From Olsenella sp. An293 (GTDB lineage Bacteria > Actinomycetota > Coriobacteriia > Coriobacteriales > Atopobiaceae): 64,000 bases of DNA. The notes beneath the pieces were generated by a model. The model was not told where the DNA came from. It saw only the letters and a list, made by a program, of their open reading frames with translations, and searched no databases. Shown here piece after piece: positions 17,114 through 25,404 of the stretch. Position 1 is the stretch's first letter; every line of letters starts with the position of its first letter. Where the stretch lies: positions 1 to 64,000 of the forward strand of contig NZ_NFIT01000013.1 in assembly GCF_002159495.1 (NCBI RefSeq). Reading direction: 5' to 3'. A program made the translations under genes and the position numbers.

Positions 17114-18817
17114 TTAGCGGGCGGCGGCCTGGAGCATGGCCTTGACCTCGGTGACGGTCTTGAGCTTCATGACCTTCTCGGTCAGGGCGTCGGCCTCGGC
17201 CTTGGTCCACTCGGAGATGATGCGGCGCGTGCGCAGGATCGACGGGGCGGACACGGAGAACTCGCCCAGGCCAAACGAGATCAGCACCGGGATCAGCAGC
17301 GGGTCGGCCGCGGCCTCGCCGCACATGCCGACCATGATGCCGGCCTTGTTACCCTCCTCGATGATGCGCTTGAGCGAGCGCAGAACGGCGGGCTGGTAGA
17401 CCTCGTAGAGGTAGCCGACCTTGTCGTTGCCGCGGTCGGCACACATCGTGTAGCCGATGAGGTCGTTGGTGCCGATGGAGAAGAAGTCGCACTCGGCGGC
17501 GAGGTCGTCGGCGATCAGCGACGCGGCGGGCGTCTCGATCATGGTGCCGATCTCGATCTCCTTGTTGTAGGCCACGCCGCGGGCGTCAAGATCGGCCTTG
17601 CACTCCTCGACGAGCGCCTTGACCTGGCGAATCTCGTCAATGTTGGTGACCAGCGGCACCATGATCTTGATGTCGCCAAAGGCGGAGGCGCGCAGCAGCG
17701 CCGTGAGCTGGACCTTGTACTGGTCGGGGTTGTTCAGGCAGTAGCGCACCGCACGGTACCCCATGAAGGGGTTCTCCTCCTTCTGGAGATTCATGTACGG
17801 GATCTCCTTGTCGCCGCCCACGTCGAGCGTGCGGATGATGACCGGCTGGTCCTTCATGCGCAGCGCGACCTTCTGGTACGCGGCGAACTGCTCGTCCTCG
17901 CTCGGGAGCTCCTTGGCGTCCATGAACAGGAACTCGGAGCGGAAGAGGCCGACGCCCTCGCAGTCGTGCTCGGACGCGACGTTGGCGTCTTCCGGGTTGC
18001 CGATGTTGGCGACGAGAAGGACCTTCTCGCCGTCGCCGGTGATCGTGGGCTTGCCGCGATAGGCCTCGAGCGCCTGCTTCTCCTCGGCGAACTGCTTGGC
18101 CTTGGTGCGATAGTGCGCGAGGTCGTTGTCGGCGGGGTTGACGAGCACGCGGCCGCGGGAGCCGTCGACGATGACCATGTCGCCGCTCTTGATGTTCTTC
18201 GTGACGTCGGCCACGGAGAGCACGGCGGGAATCTCGAGGGCGCGCGCGATGATCGCGGAGTGGGAGGTGCGGCCGCCGGTCTCGGTGACGATGGCGGCGA
18301 CGTTGTCCTTGTCGATGTCCGCGGTCATGGACGGCGTGAGCTCGTGCACGACGACGACGGAGTTCTCGGGCAGCGTGGAGAGGTCGACGACCTCCTTGCC
18401 CAGCAGGTCGGCGAGAAGACCGGTCTTGACGTCGGCGACGTCGGCGGCGCGCTCGCGGAACAGCTCGTCCTCCATGTTGGAGAACATGTTGTAGTACATG
18501 TCATAGGCCTCGGAGACGGCCTGCTCGGCGCACATGCCGGACTCGATGGAGCCGTTGACCATCTCCTGGATGCCCTCGTCCTCGGCAAACTCGATGTGGG
18601 CGCCCATGATGGCGGCGGCCTCCTCGCCCACGGTCTGCGTCATGCGCTCGATCTGGGCGTTGGTCTGCTCGATGAACTTGGCGACGGCGGCGGCATAGCG
18701 CTGCTTCTCGTCACCCGCATCGTCGGGCTTGTGCGGCGTGAAGCTCAGGTCGGGCTCGACGGCGACGCGCGCGACGCCGATGCCGATGCCGTCAGATGCG
18801 TTGACTCCCTCGTACAT
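17114..18817 (-). CDS. ptsI: Phosphoenolpyruvate-protein phosphotransferase (PTS enzyme I)
   Basis: The 567-aa cytoplasmic enzyme transfers phosphate from PEP to HPr as the first step of PTS sugar uptake. The phosphorylated histidine lies in GGRTSHSAIIARALEIPAV (about His186). The C-terminal TIM barrel shows GVGLFRSEFLFMD, the R-x-x-D-x-G-G-D-K region and the active Cys in VGMCGEAA. The start is the ATG after GGGGG. It lies downstream of the PfkB kinase gene, same strand, with a 96-bp gap. No HPr gene is adjacent in the window. Confidence 0.95.
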   Translation of the reverse strand: MYEGVNASDGIGIGVARVAVEPDLSFTPHKPDDAGDEKQRYAAAVAKFIEQTNAQIERMTQTVGEEAAAIMGAHIEFAEDEGIQEMVNGSIESGMCAEQAVSEAYDMYYNMFSNMEDELFRERAADVADVKTGLLADLLGKEVVDLSTLPENSVVVVHELTPSMTADIDKDNVAAIVTETGGRTSHSAIIARALEIPAVLSVADVTKNIKSGDMVIVDGSRGRVLVNPADNDLAHYRTKAKQFAEEKQALEAYRGKPTITGDGEKVLLVANIGNPEDANVASEHDCEGVGLFRSEFLFMDAKELPSEDEQFAAYQKVALRMKDQPVIIRTLDVGGDKEIPYMNLQKEENPFMGYRAVRYCLNNPDQYKVQLTALLRASAFGDIKIMVPLVTNIDEIRQVKALVEECKADLDARGVAYNKEIEIGTMIETPAASLIADDLAAECDFFSIGTNDLIGYTMCADRGNDKVGYLYEVYQPAVLRSLKRIIEEGNKAGIMVGMCGEAAADPLLIPVLISFGLGEFSVSAPSILRTRRIISEWTKAEADALTEKVMKLKTVTEVKAMLQAAAR

Positions 18818-18913
18818 GTTACCCCCTACCTTCGGGCCGCCGGGGCGGCCGTATCCCAACATCGCTCACGTCCCACGGCGGACCGGGGACGGGAAGCCCG
18901 AACGACCCAGGCG

Positions 18914-19912
18914 CTACTTCCCCTCGGCGGCCGCGGCTGCGGCCTCTCGGTCCTTGTTGGCCTGGATGTCACGCGCGATGGTGCCGGGGATCGCGCGACC
19001 CATCTTCTTGTAGAGCGCCGTGACGACGCGGTCGATCGTGGAACGCTTGGCGATTCCCTTGCTCGCCGCCGTGGCGGTGCCACAGGCGGAGGCAAAGATG
19101 AGCGCCGTCTCGTAGTCGACGCCGCGGGTGACCTGGGAGAGGAAGCCGCCGACCATGGAGTCGCCGGCGCCCGTGGCGTTGACGAGCTTGATGCGCGCGG
19201 TGGGGACCACGTGCTCGGCGCCGTTCTCGTCGAGCAGCAGCGACCCGTGCCCGCCGCAGGAGATGATGACGTTGCGCGCGCCGGCCTCCTGGAGCTTGTG
19301 CGCGTAGGGCATGCACTCCTCGGGCTCCTCGATGTTGACGCCGTAGATGCGGCCGACCTCGTGGTTGTTGGGCTTGATGAGGAACGGGTGCATCTCGAGG
19401 GCCTCCATGAGCAGCTGGCCCGGGGCGTCGACGACGAACTGGATGCCGCGCCCGCCGAGGCGGCGCATGATCTGGGAGTACATGTCCTCGGGAAGGGTGT
19501 TGGGGATGGAGCCCGTGAGGACGAGCGTGTCCCCGGCGGTGACGACGTCCATGCGCTCGAGGAGCTCGTCGACCTTCTTCTCGGGGATCTTGGGGCCCAT
19601 GCCGTTGACCATCGTCATGACGATGCCGTTGAGCTTGACGTTGATGCGCGTGTAGCCGCGGTCGAGAAGGACGAAGTTGCTCGCGATGCCCTTCTCCTGC
19701 AGGCGGCGAAGGAGGTAGTCCCCCGTGAAGCCAGCGGCGATGCCCATGGCGATGCTCGGGGTCTCGAGCTCGTTCAGGATCGTGGCGATGTTGATGCCGT
19801 TGCCTCCGCAGTGCAGCTCCTCGTTGGAGGAGCGGTTGGTGAAGCCCATGTCGAGCGTCAGGGGGTGCATGACATAGTCGAGGGCGGGGTTCAACGTCAT
19901 GGTGTAAATCAA
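18914..19912 (-). CDS. 1-phosphofructokinase/tagatose-6-phosphate kinase-family sugar kinase
   Basis: The 332-aa PfkB-family kinase starts with the hallmark (M)IYTMTLNPALDY. It has the CGGNGINIA phosphate-loop region and the catalytic signature NATGAGDSMVGGF near the C-terminus. A TTG start is preferred because AGGAG lies six bases away and it restores the conserved MIYT beginning. Members phosphorylate fructose-1-phosphate or tagatose-6-phosphate, products of PTS uptake. Proximity to ptsI supports a PTS role, but the exact sugar cannot be read from sequence. The C-terminal Ala/Glu tail is unusual but short. Confidence 0.85.
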   Translation of the reverse strand: MIYTMTLNPALDYVMHPLTLDMGFTNRSSNEELHCGGNGINIATILNELETPSIAMGIAAGFTGDYLLRRLQEKGIASNFVLLDRGYTRINVKLNGIVMTMVNGMGPKIPEKKVDELLERMDVVTAGDTLVLTGSIPNTLPEDMYSQIMRRLGGRGIQFVVDAPGQLLMEALEMHPFLIKPNNHEVGRIYGVNIEEPEECMPYAHKLQEAGARNVIISCGGHGSLLLDENGAEHVVPTARIKLVNATGAGDSMVGGFLSQVTRGVDYETALIFASACGTATAASKGIAKRSTIDRVVTALYKKMGRAIPGTIARDIQANKDREAAAAAAEGK

Positions 19913-20020
19913 CGTGCGCTCCTTCCAACGGCAAGGACACTTGTCAAGTATGCCGCATGTGGCTGGCGCTACGCGCAGAAATACGCGAGCGCACACGTCT
20001 CTGCGGCCAGAGGCACGAAT

Positions 20021-20054
20021 CGGGCCGGACACCGAGCTGCCGGTGCCCGGCCCG
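20021..20054 (-). terminator. Hairpin after tRNA-Arg
   Basis: CGGGCCGGACACCG (20021-20034) pairs with CGGTGCCCGGCCCG (20041-20054) at 13 of 14 positions with a 6-nt loop. It begins 10 bp beyond the tRNA-Arg 3' end. The T-tract is weak. Confidence 0.6.
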
Positions 20055-20063
20055 CATGCTTCT

Positions 20064-20140
20064 TGGTGCGCCCTGAGGGATTCGAACCCCCGACCTTCGG
20101 ATTAGAAGTCCGCGGCTCTATCCAACTGAGCTAAGGGCGC
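20064..20140 (-). tRNA. tRNA-Arg (anticodon TCT)
   Basis: The 77-nt cloverleaf has acceptor GCGCCCT with AGGGCGC, anticodon loop CTTCTAA giving TCT, T-loop TTCGAAT, discriminator A and encoded CCA. It reads AGA codons. It sits alone between the PfkB kinase and Nudix genes. Confidence 0.97.
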
Positions 20141-20161
20141 GGCAGACGTGCGCTAAGCATT

Positions 20162-20749
20162 TTAGAGCATACCAAAGGCCTTGGCGGCGAGAATGCCCTC
20201 GACGGTCTTGGCGTCCTGGATGAGCCCCTGGCGGATGGCCTCGACGGCGTCGGCCACCGGCACCCACACCACGTTCAGGAACTCGCCCTCGTCGAGGCGG
20301 GCGCTGCCCTGGGTGAGCCCGTGGGCGAAGTAGACCGAGGTGTGCTCGTTGGTGAATCCCGGGGCCCCGTAGGACTCCGTGAGCAGCTCGAGCCGCTCGG
20401 CGACAAGGCCGGTCTCCTCGGTGAGCTCGCGGGCGGCGCAGACGTCGCGCGCCTCGTCGGGGTCCACCTTGCCGGCCGGGATCTCGAGCGTCATGCAGCC
20501 CAGCGCCACGCGATGCTGCCGCACCAGGCACACGCGGCCGCCCATCACGGCCACCACGCCCGCCCCGCCGTGATGGCGGACGACCTCGCGCCAGTCGAGC
20601 GAGCCGTCGGAGAGCTCCACCCGCAGGTGCTCGACGGCAAAGATCTTGCCCTCCCACTCGCGCTCAGAGCTCACGACGCGCTCCACGAGCGCCGGGTCGA
20701 GCTCGAGCGCGCGCCGGACCTTCTCGAGCCCCTCGCTCTTCTCGGCCAT
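20162..20749 (-). CDS. Nudix hydrolase, ADP-ribose pyrophosphatase-like
   Basis: The 195-aa protein has a complete Nudix box: GKVDPDEARDVCAARELTEE followed by TGL, matching GX5EX7REUXEEXGU. The flanking LEIPAG and the GAPGFTNEHTSVYFA region are typical of ADP-ribose pyrophosphatases that hydrolyse ADP-ribose to AMP and ribose-5-phosphate. The ATG used keeps the usual N-terminal helix. It lies 5 bp downstream of the nuclease gene and is probably cotranscribed. Substrate specificity is inferred. Confidence 0.85.
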   Translation of the reverse strand: MAEKSEGLEKVRRALELDPALVERVVSSEREWEGKIFAVEHLRVELSDGSLDWREVVRHHGGAGVVAVMGGRVCLVRQHRVALGCMTLEIPAGKVDPDEARDVCAARELTEETGLVAERLELLTESYGAPGFTNEHTSVYFAHGLTQGSARLDEGEFLNVVWVPVADAVEAIRQGLIQDAKTVEGILAAKAFGML

Positions 20750-20754
20750 GTCCC

Positions 20755-21555
20755 TCACTCCCCCACGACGGAAAACTCGCCCGTCGCGTAGTCGATGTCG
20801 AACCCGTATGCGGTGTTGAAGACCTCGACCTCGAGGTCGAGCTCGCCGTCGGAGGAGCGGACGTCGACGATGACGCTGCGGGCGAGCAGCTCGTCGCCCT
20901 CGTAGACGGGCGTCGCGGAGTAGAATACCGTGCCGTCGGGGTTGTCCCAGAGCCAGTCGCGCGCGATGCCCTCGGTGTAGGCCATGCCGCCGTCCTGGCC
21001 GCGGTTGTCGCCCACGTTCTGCGGACGGGTGCCGGTGATAAGGTTGTACGCGGCGTCGTCGCCGCCGAGGGACTTGGCGAGCAGGTGGCTGCGGTTGAAG
21101 AGGGCGCCGTGATAGGTCTTCTCGCCGGGCATCTTGATGTCGACCTCGCGGTTGTGGCCCCAGCCGGAGGGATGGATCTCGTGGATGTCCTCGCGCTCGC
21201 GGTCGCTGCCCTCGCGCATCATGTCGTAGGTGACGAGCGCGACGGCGCGGCCGGTGCGACCGAGCGCGTCGAGCCCCTCGTAGCGCGCCTCGCCAGGCTC
21301 GAGCTCCACGTCCACGACGGCGGACCCGACGACGCGATAGTACTCGGGGTACTCCTCGAAGCTCCACTCGCTGTAGGCGTCCTGGCGCTGCGAGAGGCGC
21401 TGCGGCTCGGGCGAGAGCGCGCGCTGGATGCTCGGCAGCGCCCCGGAGAGCCCTGCGACGATGAGCGCCGCGACGAGTGCGCCGAGAAGCGCGGCAGGCT
21501 TGCTGCGCGGACGTCGGGCGCCCTCGTTGCCGCCCCTGCCCTTGACGTAGGCCAT
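20755..21555 (-). CDS. Membrane-anchored DNA/RNA non-specific endonuclease (DNA-entry nuclease-like)
   Basis: The 266-aa protein has a basic N-terminus, one membrane segment (residues about 21-40, ALLGALVAALIVAGLSG) and an extracellular beta-beta-alpha-metal nuclease domain. The core is NRSHLLAKSLGG followed by YNLITGTRPQNVGDN, where His in RSHLL is the expected general base and the later Asn the metal ligand. This family includes EndA-type nucleases that degrade or take in DNA at the cell surface. AGGAGG precedes the ATG. Competence, nutrition from DNA, or release of host DNA are all possible. Confidence 0.85.
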   Translation of the reverse strand: MAYVKGRGGNEGARRPRSKPAALLGALVAALIVAGLSGALPSIQRALSPEPQRLSQRQDAYSEWSFEEYPEYYRVVGSAVVDVELEPGEARYEGLDALGRTGRAVALVTYDMMREGSDREREDIHEIHPSGWGHNREVDIKMPGEKTYHGALFNRSHLLAKSLGGDDAAYNLITGTRPQNVGDNRGQDGGMAYTEGIARDWLWDNPDGTVFYSATPVYEGDELLARSVIVDVRSSDGELDLEVEVFNTAYGFDIDYATGEFSVVGE

Positions 21556-21573
21556 GAGTCCTCCTGCGTAAGA

Positions 21574-21606
21574 AAAACGGCCGGACGCCCAACAGGTGCC
21601 CGGCCG
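21574..21606 (-). terminator. Terminator of the tRNA-His/Lys/Lys transcript
   Basis: CGGCCGG (21579-21585) pairs with CCGGCCG (21600-21606), followed on the minus strand by GTTTTTCTT. It lies 10 bp after the last tRNA-Lys and 24 bp before the nuclease start codon, so it separates the tRNA unit from the nuclease-Nudix unit. Confidence 0.75.
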
Positions 21607-21615
21607 AAGCTATCG

Positions 21616-21691
21616 TGGTGGATCGTCAGGGGTTCGAACCCTGGACCTTGGGATTAAGAGTCCCCTGCTCTACCAGCTGAGCTAACGATCC
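21616..21691 (-). tRNA. tRNA-Lys (anticodon CTT), copy 2
   Basis: The 76-nt cloverleaf has acceptor GGATCGT with ACGATCC, anticodon loop CTCTTAA giving CTT, T-loop TTCGAAC and encoded CCA. It is identical to the copy at 21696-21771, separated by only 4 bp. Confidence 0.97.
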
Positions 21692-21695
21692 AAAA

Positions 21696-21771
21696 TGGTG
21701 GATCGTCAGGGGTTCGAACCCTGGACCTTGGGATTAAGAGTCCCCTGCTCTACCAGCTGAGCTAACGATCC
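21696..21771 (-). tRNA. tRNA-Lys (anticodon CTT), copy 1
   Basis: This gene is identical over its full length to the adjacent downstream copy, a recent tandem duplication. Anticodon CTT reads AAG, the dominant Lys codon in this GC-rich sequence. Confidence 0.97.
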
Positions 21772-21784
21772 GTATTCGATTAAA

Positions 21785-21861
21785 TGGGGTGGGCGAAGGG
21801 TCTCGAACCCTCGACCTACGGAGCCACAGTCCGTCGCTCTACCAACTGAGCTACACCCACC
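21785..21861 (-). tRNA. tRNA-His (anticodon GTG)
   Basis: The 77-nt gene has the His-specific extra 5' G paired with C73 (GGTGGGTG with CGCCCACC), anticodon loop CTGTGGC giving GTG, and encoded CCA. It is the first gene of the His-Lys-Lys transcript. Confidence 0.97.
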
Positions 21862-21891
21862 ATTTCGCGAACCTCTTCAGGCAGCTCGATT

Positions 21892-21920
21892 ATTATGCAC
21901 GCCCGTCCGAGTCGATGCAA
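21892..21920 (-). promoter_or_regulatory. Promoter of the tRNA-His/Lys/Lys operon
   Basis: On the minus strand TTGCAT (21920-21915) and CATAAT (21897-21892) are 17 bp apart. The -10 box ends about 31 bp before the tRNA-His 5' end. It matches the form of the other tRNA promoter at 14564-14592. Confidence 0.75.
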
Positions 21921-21975
21921 GGACTTTTTTGGACGGATTCGGATTCTCTCCACGCGCCGGGCGCACGCGGGCCGC

Positions 21976-22203
21976 CTACCCCGCGGAGCACGAGAGGAGC
22001 GCCCGGAAGATCAAGAACAGGGCGCCGAGAAAAACGAGCGACCCGGCACACCCGGCAAGGCACGACCCTCCCCCGCCGCCTGGGCCAGAGCCCCGAATCT
22101 CGTCCGCGCGGCGCAGCTCCCCGTGGATGCCGTAGTGCGTGAAGGCGCGCTCCGGCGTCGACCAGCGTCCGTCGCGGTTGAAGTCGTAGGGGTTTCCCGC
22201 CAT
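21976..22203 (-). CDS. Unknown small membrane protein downstream of fic
   Basis: The 75-aa protein starts two bases after the fic stop and so shares its transcript. The N-terminus YDFNRDGRWSTPER looks like a single EF-hand-type calcium loop (D-x-N-x-D-G). The C-terminus has a Gly-rich stretch and one membrane span (SLVFLGALFLIFRALL). Such D-x-N-x-D-G short membrane proteins are not assigned a function. It may be independent of Fic. Confidence 0.55.
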   Translation of the reverse strand: MAGNPYDFNRDGRWSTPERAFTHYGIHGELRRADEIRGSGPGGGGGSCLAGCAGSLVFLGALFLIFRALLSCSAG

Positions 22204-22205
22204 GG

Positions 22206-22955
22206 CTAGTCCAGCAGGCCCTCCCAGGTGAGCAGCGTCTCGTTTCTCAGGAAGCGCCGGAAGGGGCTGAGGTCGCCCTCCAGGTGGAAGAGGTCGAGCG
22301 CGGCGTGGTAGGTCGCGTGGTCCTGCGCGCGGATCACGATGGGCGGCATGCCCATGGCGAGCAGCACCCCGTTCATGAGCAGCCGCGCGGTGCGGCCGTT
22401 GCCGTCCGCGAAGGGGTGGATCTCGAAGAGGCGGGCGTGGAGGTATGCCGCGATCGTGAGCGAGCGCTTGCCCTTCTCGAGCTCCGTGTTGACGTCGTCG
22501 GCCAGGATGCCCACCGCGCGCGGCACCTCGACGGAGGGAAGCCCGACCTGAGCGGGGCCGCCCACGTAGTTTTCGAGCTTGAAGGTGCCGGGGCGCTCGC
22601 CGGCGAGCAGGAGCCTCTCGCCGTAGGCCCCCATGGTGACGAGCTCCTGGGCCTGCTGGATGAGCTCCTCGGAGAGGCAGGGGTCCTCGACGAGCTTGAC
22701 GCGGGCGAGGTCCCAGGACAGCTTGAGGTTGCGGGTCTCCACGAGCACGTCCAGCTCTCCGGAGTAGCCGCTCACCTGGTCCATCTCGACGATGTCCCTC
22801 ACGACCGAGAACTCGAGGCTCTCGTTCTCGATCTTCTCGGAGTTATAGACGTAGTCAACGACGAACTCGCGCAGAAGCGCCTCGCGCCGCTCCTCCGGAA
22901 GTGCCACCCAGGTGGCGACGAGCGCGTCGTAGCGCTCCTTCAGAACGTTGGCCAT
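22206..22955 (-). CDS. Fic-family AMPylation protein, class II self-inhibited
   Basis: The 249-aa protein has the full Fic motif HPFADGNGRTAR (catalytic His180, Arg188) used to transfer AMP or another nucleotide moiety to a protein hydroxyl. The inhibitory motif (S/T)xxxE(G/N) is present at the N-terminus as Ser39-E-K-I-Glu43-Asn44, which marks a class II enzyme whose own helix blocks ATP. GGGAGG precedes the ATG. It lies downstream of helicase fragments in a small island beside a tRNA cluster. The target is unknown; regulation, toxin-like growth arrest and defence have all been described for the family. Confidence 0.9.
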   Translation of the reverse strand: MANVLKERYDALVATWVALPEERREALLREFVVDYVYNSEKIENESLEFSVVRDIVEMDQVSGYSGELDVLVETRNLKLSWDLARVKLVEDPCLSEELIQQAQELVTMGAYGERLLLAGERPGTFKLENYVGGPAQVGLPSVEVPRAVGILADDVNTELEKGKRSLTIAAYLHARLFEIHPFADGNGRTARLLMNGVLLAMGMPPIVIRAQDHATYHAALDLFHLEGDLSPFRRFLRNETLLTWEGLLD

Positions 22956-23062
22956 GAGCCACCTCCCGTCTCGGTTGCCTGACAACATCGTAGCCACCGC
23001 GCCGGTGCCGGGCGAGCTCGGCTCCGCCATCGGCACGCCCTGTTCGGCGGAGGGGCAATGAC

Positions 23063-23554
23063 TCATTGGCCCCTTCTATCGTCATTGACATTCTCGCCAT
23101 CGTCGAAGAGCCCGCGAAAGATGATCTCCCGATCGCGCTCGTCCGTCGAGCCGGACTCAAGGACTCCGTGGTCGATGGCGTCGAGCATGACCTGCTCCTT
23201 CTCGCCAAGACGCTCATAGATGTTGCGATCGAGCGACCAGCCCTCGCCCTCGCCTCCCGGGAAGACGCTCTGCATGAAGTGATACTGGGTGTATTGGTCA
23301 TCGGGCAGGCCCAAACGGCTGATTCTGTCCTTTGACTGGAGCAGGTGGACCAAGTTATAGCTGTACTCAAAGTAAACCGCATCGTGACATGACATGTGAA
23401 GCGAGACCGACTCGGCAAGCGTGTGCGGATTGGTCACGAGAACCTCGAGGGTTCCGACCCTGAAGTCCCGGAGAATGCGTGTGCGCTCCTCCATGGGAGC
23501 GTCGATGAGTTCGAGAAGGAGCTGGCCATCATCGTATGAGACCCTTGCCCGCAT
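23063..23554 (-). pseudogene. Fragment of an SNF2-type helicase (C-terminal motifs only)
   Basis: This 163-aa reading frame contains only the end of an SF2/SNF2 helicase: ELIDAPMEERTRILRDF, motif V-like VLVTNPHTLAESVSLH, and motif VI-like HLLQSKDRISRLGLP with its arginine finger. The ATPase half (Walker A, DEAD/DEAH) is absent from the window, so the fragment cannot be an active motor. A start codon with a fair RBS exists, so a short protein may be made. Helicases of this type occur in phage-defence systems; the fragment next to fic suggests a decayed defence locus. Confidence 0.65.
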
Positions 23555-23559
23555 GCCGG

Positions 23560-24121
23560 CTACCCCTCCGCTCGCCTGATGGCACGGTCAATCTGATCGA
23601 ACCGTGCACCGAGCCTCATGAGCGCCGCCCTGACGTCGCGGATCTCCTCCGCCCCAAGCTCTCCAAAGATTCCCTCTTCGACCTGGTCGAGATCCTTGAG
23701 CGCCTTTTTGATGGCCTCGGCAGGAGAGCCGATGGCGCGCTGCCTCTTCGCCTCCCTCGTGGCGGAATCCATCGTCTGTTGCAGCTGCCGAGCCAACTCC
23801 TCGTCTGCCCTGATCTCGCGGATTGCGTCCTCGACGTTTCCCTCGTGGGTCGCCAGGCGCTCGCAGACCTCTGCGGTCAGGTCTCTCTCGCGATCGATGA
23901 AGTCCTCCGCGCTGTCACTCTCGAGCACGAGCTTCATCGGTCGGACAAAGCGCACTCGATCCCCTTGCTGCTGCATGAGGATATTGGTGAAGAGGATGTT
24001 CTTGACCTGTTCCTCTTGCTCCTCGCTCGAGCACTTCTTGAGAATGGCCGGCATTTCCTTGAACGAGCTGCTCCTCAGCGAGGCTTCCCCACGCCGCCCA
24101 CTCGGACATGACGTTGCGCAT
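23560..24121 (-). pseudogene. Unknown helical protein, probably frameshifted near its start
   Basis: A 164-aa frame (23560-24054) encodes a charged, coiled-coil-like protein (residues about 50-140) with no known domain. Upstream, a different frame starting at 24121 encodes MRNVMSEWAAWGSLAEEQLV, which looks like a natural N-terminus but then runs into unnatural sequence. This suggests a one-base shift around 24060-24075 in an originally longer gene. The 164-aa frame alone has a poor RBS. It ends 5 bp before the helicase fragment, and the two probably belonged to one locus. Confidence 0.45.
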
Positions 24122-24259
24122 AAAGCATCATCTCCCCATCACGTCAGGGTCATGATCTCAATGAGGGGACTATACCCAAGCTGGTCGGGTGAGAATTCGA
24201 TAAGGCAGCAACGTAGGGTCTATACTGTCGGGTCGGCAAGACCGACAGAAGGGATTCCC

Positions 24260-25333
24260 ATGAACGTCACCAACGACGAGATCGCCGCGCTTCTTGGCGC
24301 GCTCTCGAACGCGAAGGCGCCCTCCGGCTTCGAGGAGGAGACGCTCGCCGTGGCGCGCGAGTTCTGCGCGGGCTGGGCGAGCCTCGAGGAGAACACGCTG
24401 CGCGACGGGCTCATCACGCCCAACAACTTCACCGGCGAGAAGCCCGTGCTCATGCTCGACGCCCACGGAGACGAGGTCGGCGGCATGGTCAAGGCCGTCC
24501 TCTCAAACGGCACCATGAGCTTCGTCGAGCTCGGGCGCTTCTCTCCGGGCACGCTCGCAGGCCAGGGCGTGTGGGTGCGCGCCACGGACGGCTCCTGGGT
24601 GCGCGGCGTCATTGGCGTCAAGCCGCCCCACTTCTGGACCGAGGCGGAGCGGGCCGCGGGCAAGGCCGGCATGATCCTCGACGTGGGGGCCCGCTCGCGC
24701 GAGGAGGCGCTCGAGCGCTTCCGCATGGGGATGGGAGAGCCCTTCGTTCCGGACACCACCTTCTCCTATGACGTCGAGACCGGCGTGGCCTTTGGCAAGG
24801 CGTTCGACTGCCGCGCTGGCGTGTGCGCGATGCTTCTCGCCCTGCGCGAGCTCGCTGGCCGCGACGACCTCCCGGTGGACGTCGTCGCGTCAGTCTCCTC
24901 CCAGGAGGAGGTCGGCGAGCGCGGCGTGGCGGCTGCGGTGAGGCACTTCTCGCCCGCGGCGGCCTATCTCTTCGAGGGCTGCCCGGCCGACGACACCTTC
25001 ACGCCAGCCGACGAGGTGGGAGCGGCGCTGGGCAGCGGGCCGATGTTTCGCTACTACGACTGCTGCATGATCACGCACCCCCGCTACCAGCGCTTCGTCC
25101 TGGGCGCGGCGGCCGAGGAGGGCCTGCCCGCGCAGACCTCCGTGCGCGAGGGCGGCGGAACCAACGGCGGCGTCATCCACCAGCTCGACGTCCCGAGCGT
25201 GGTCGCCGGCATCCCCTGCCGCTACATCCACGCGGGGACCTCGGTCTGCCGCCTCGAGGACGTGCGCGCCGCGGCGCAGATCGCCGTGGCAGTGGCCGAG
25301 CGGATGACCGGCGAGGTGCTGGCGAGCCTCTAG
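24260..25333 (+). CDS. M42-family metallo-aminopeptidase
   Basis: The 357-aa protein fits the M42 family of dimetal aminopeptidases (glutamyl aminopeptidase/PepA-like), which trim peptides in the cytoplasm as large oligomers. Probable metal ligands are His in LMLDAHGDEVG, Asp in KAFDCRAG, the Glu pair in VSSQEEVGERG (catalytic Glu then ligand), and His in CRYIHAGTSVC near the end. The start follows AGAAGGG. It is monocistronic and ends in a strong terminator, the first unit of a hairpin array. Confidence 0.9.
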   Translation: MNVTNDEIAALLGALSNAKAPSGFEEETLAVAREFCAGWASLEENTLRDGLITPNNFTGEKPVLMLDAHGDEVGGMVKAVLSNGTMSFVELGRFSPGTLAGQGVWVRATDGSWVRGVIGVKPPHFWTEAERAAGKAGMILDVGARSREEALERFRMGMGEPFVPDTTFSYDVETGVAFGKAFDCRAGVCAMLLALRELAGRDDLPVDVVASVSSQEEVGERGVAAAVRHFSPAAAYLFEGCPADDTFTPADEVGAALGSGPMFRYYDCCMITHPRYQRFVLGAAAEEGLPAQTSVREGGGTNGGVIHQLDVPSVVAGIPCRYIHAGTSVCRLEDVRAAAQIAVAVAERMTGEVLASL

Positions 25334-25354
25334 GGGAGGTTCTTCTCGACAAGG

Positions 25355-25404
25355 CGTCCGGACCCCGCACGTGCCCAGAGCAGGTGCGGGGTCCGGACGT
25401 TTTT
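25355..25404 (+). terminator. Strong Rho-independent terminator of the M42 peptidase gene
   Basis: CGTCCGGACCCCGCAC (25355-25370) and GTGCGGGGTCCGGACG (25384-25399) pair perfectly over 16 bp with a 13-nt loop, then TTTTT. It begins 21 bp after the stop codon. Confidence 0.9.
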
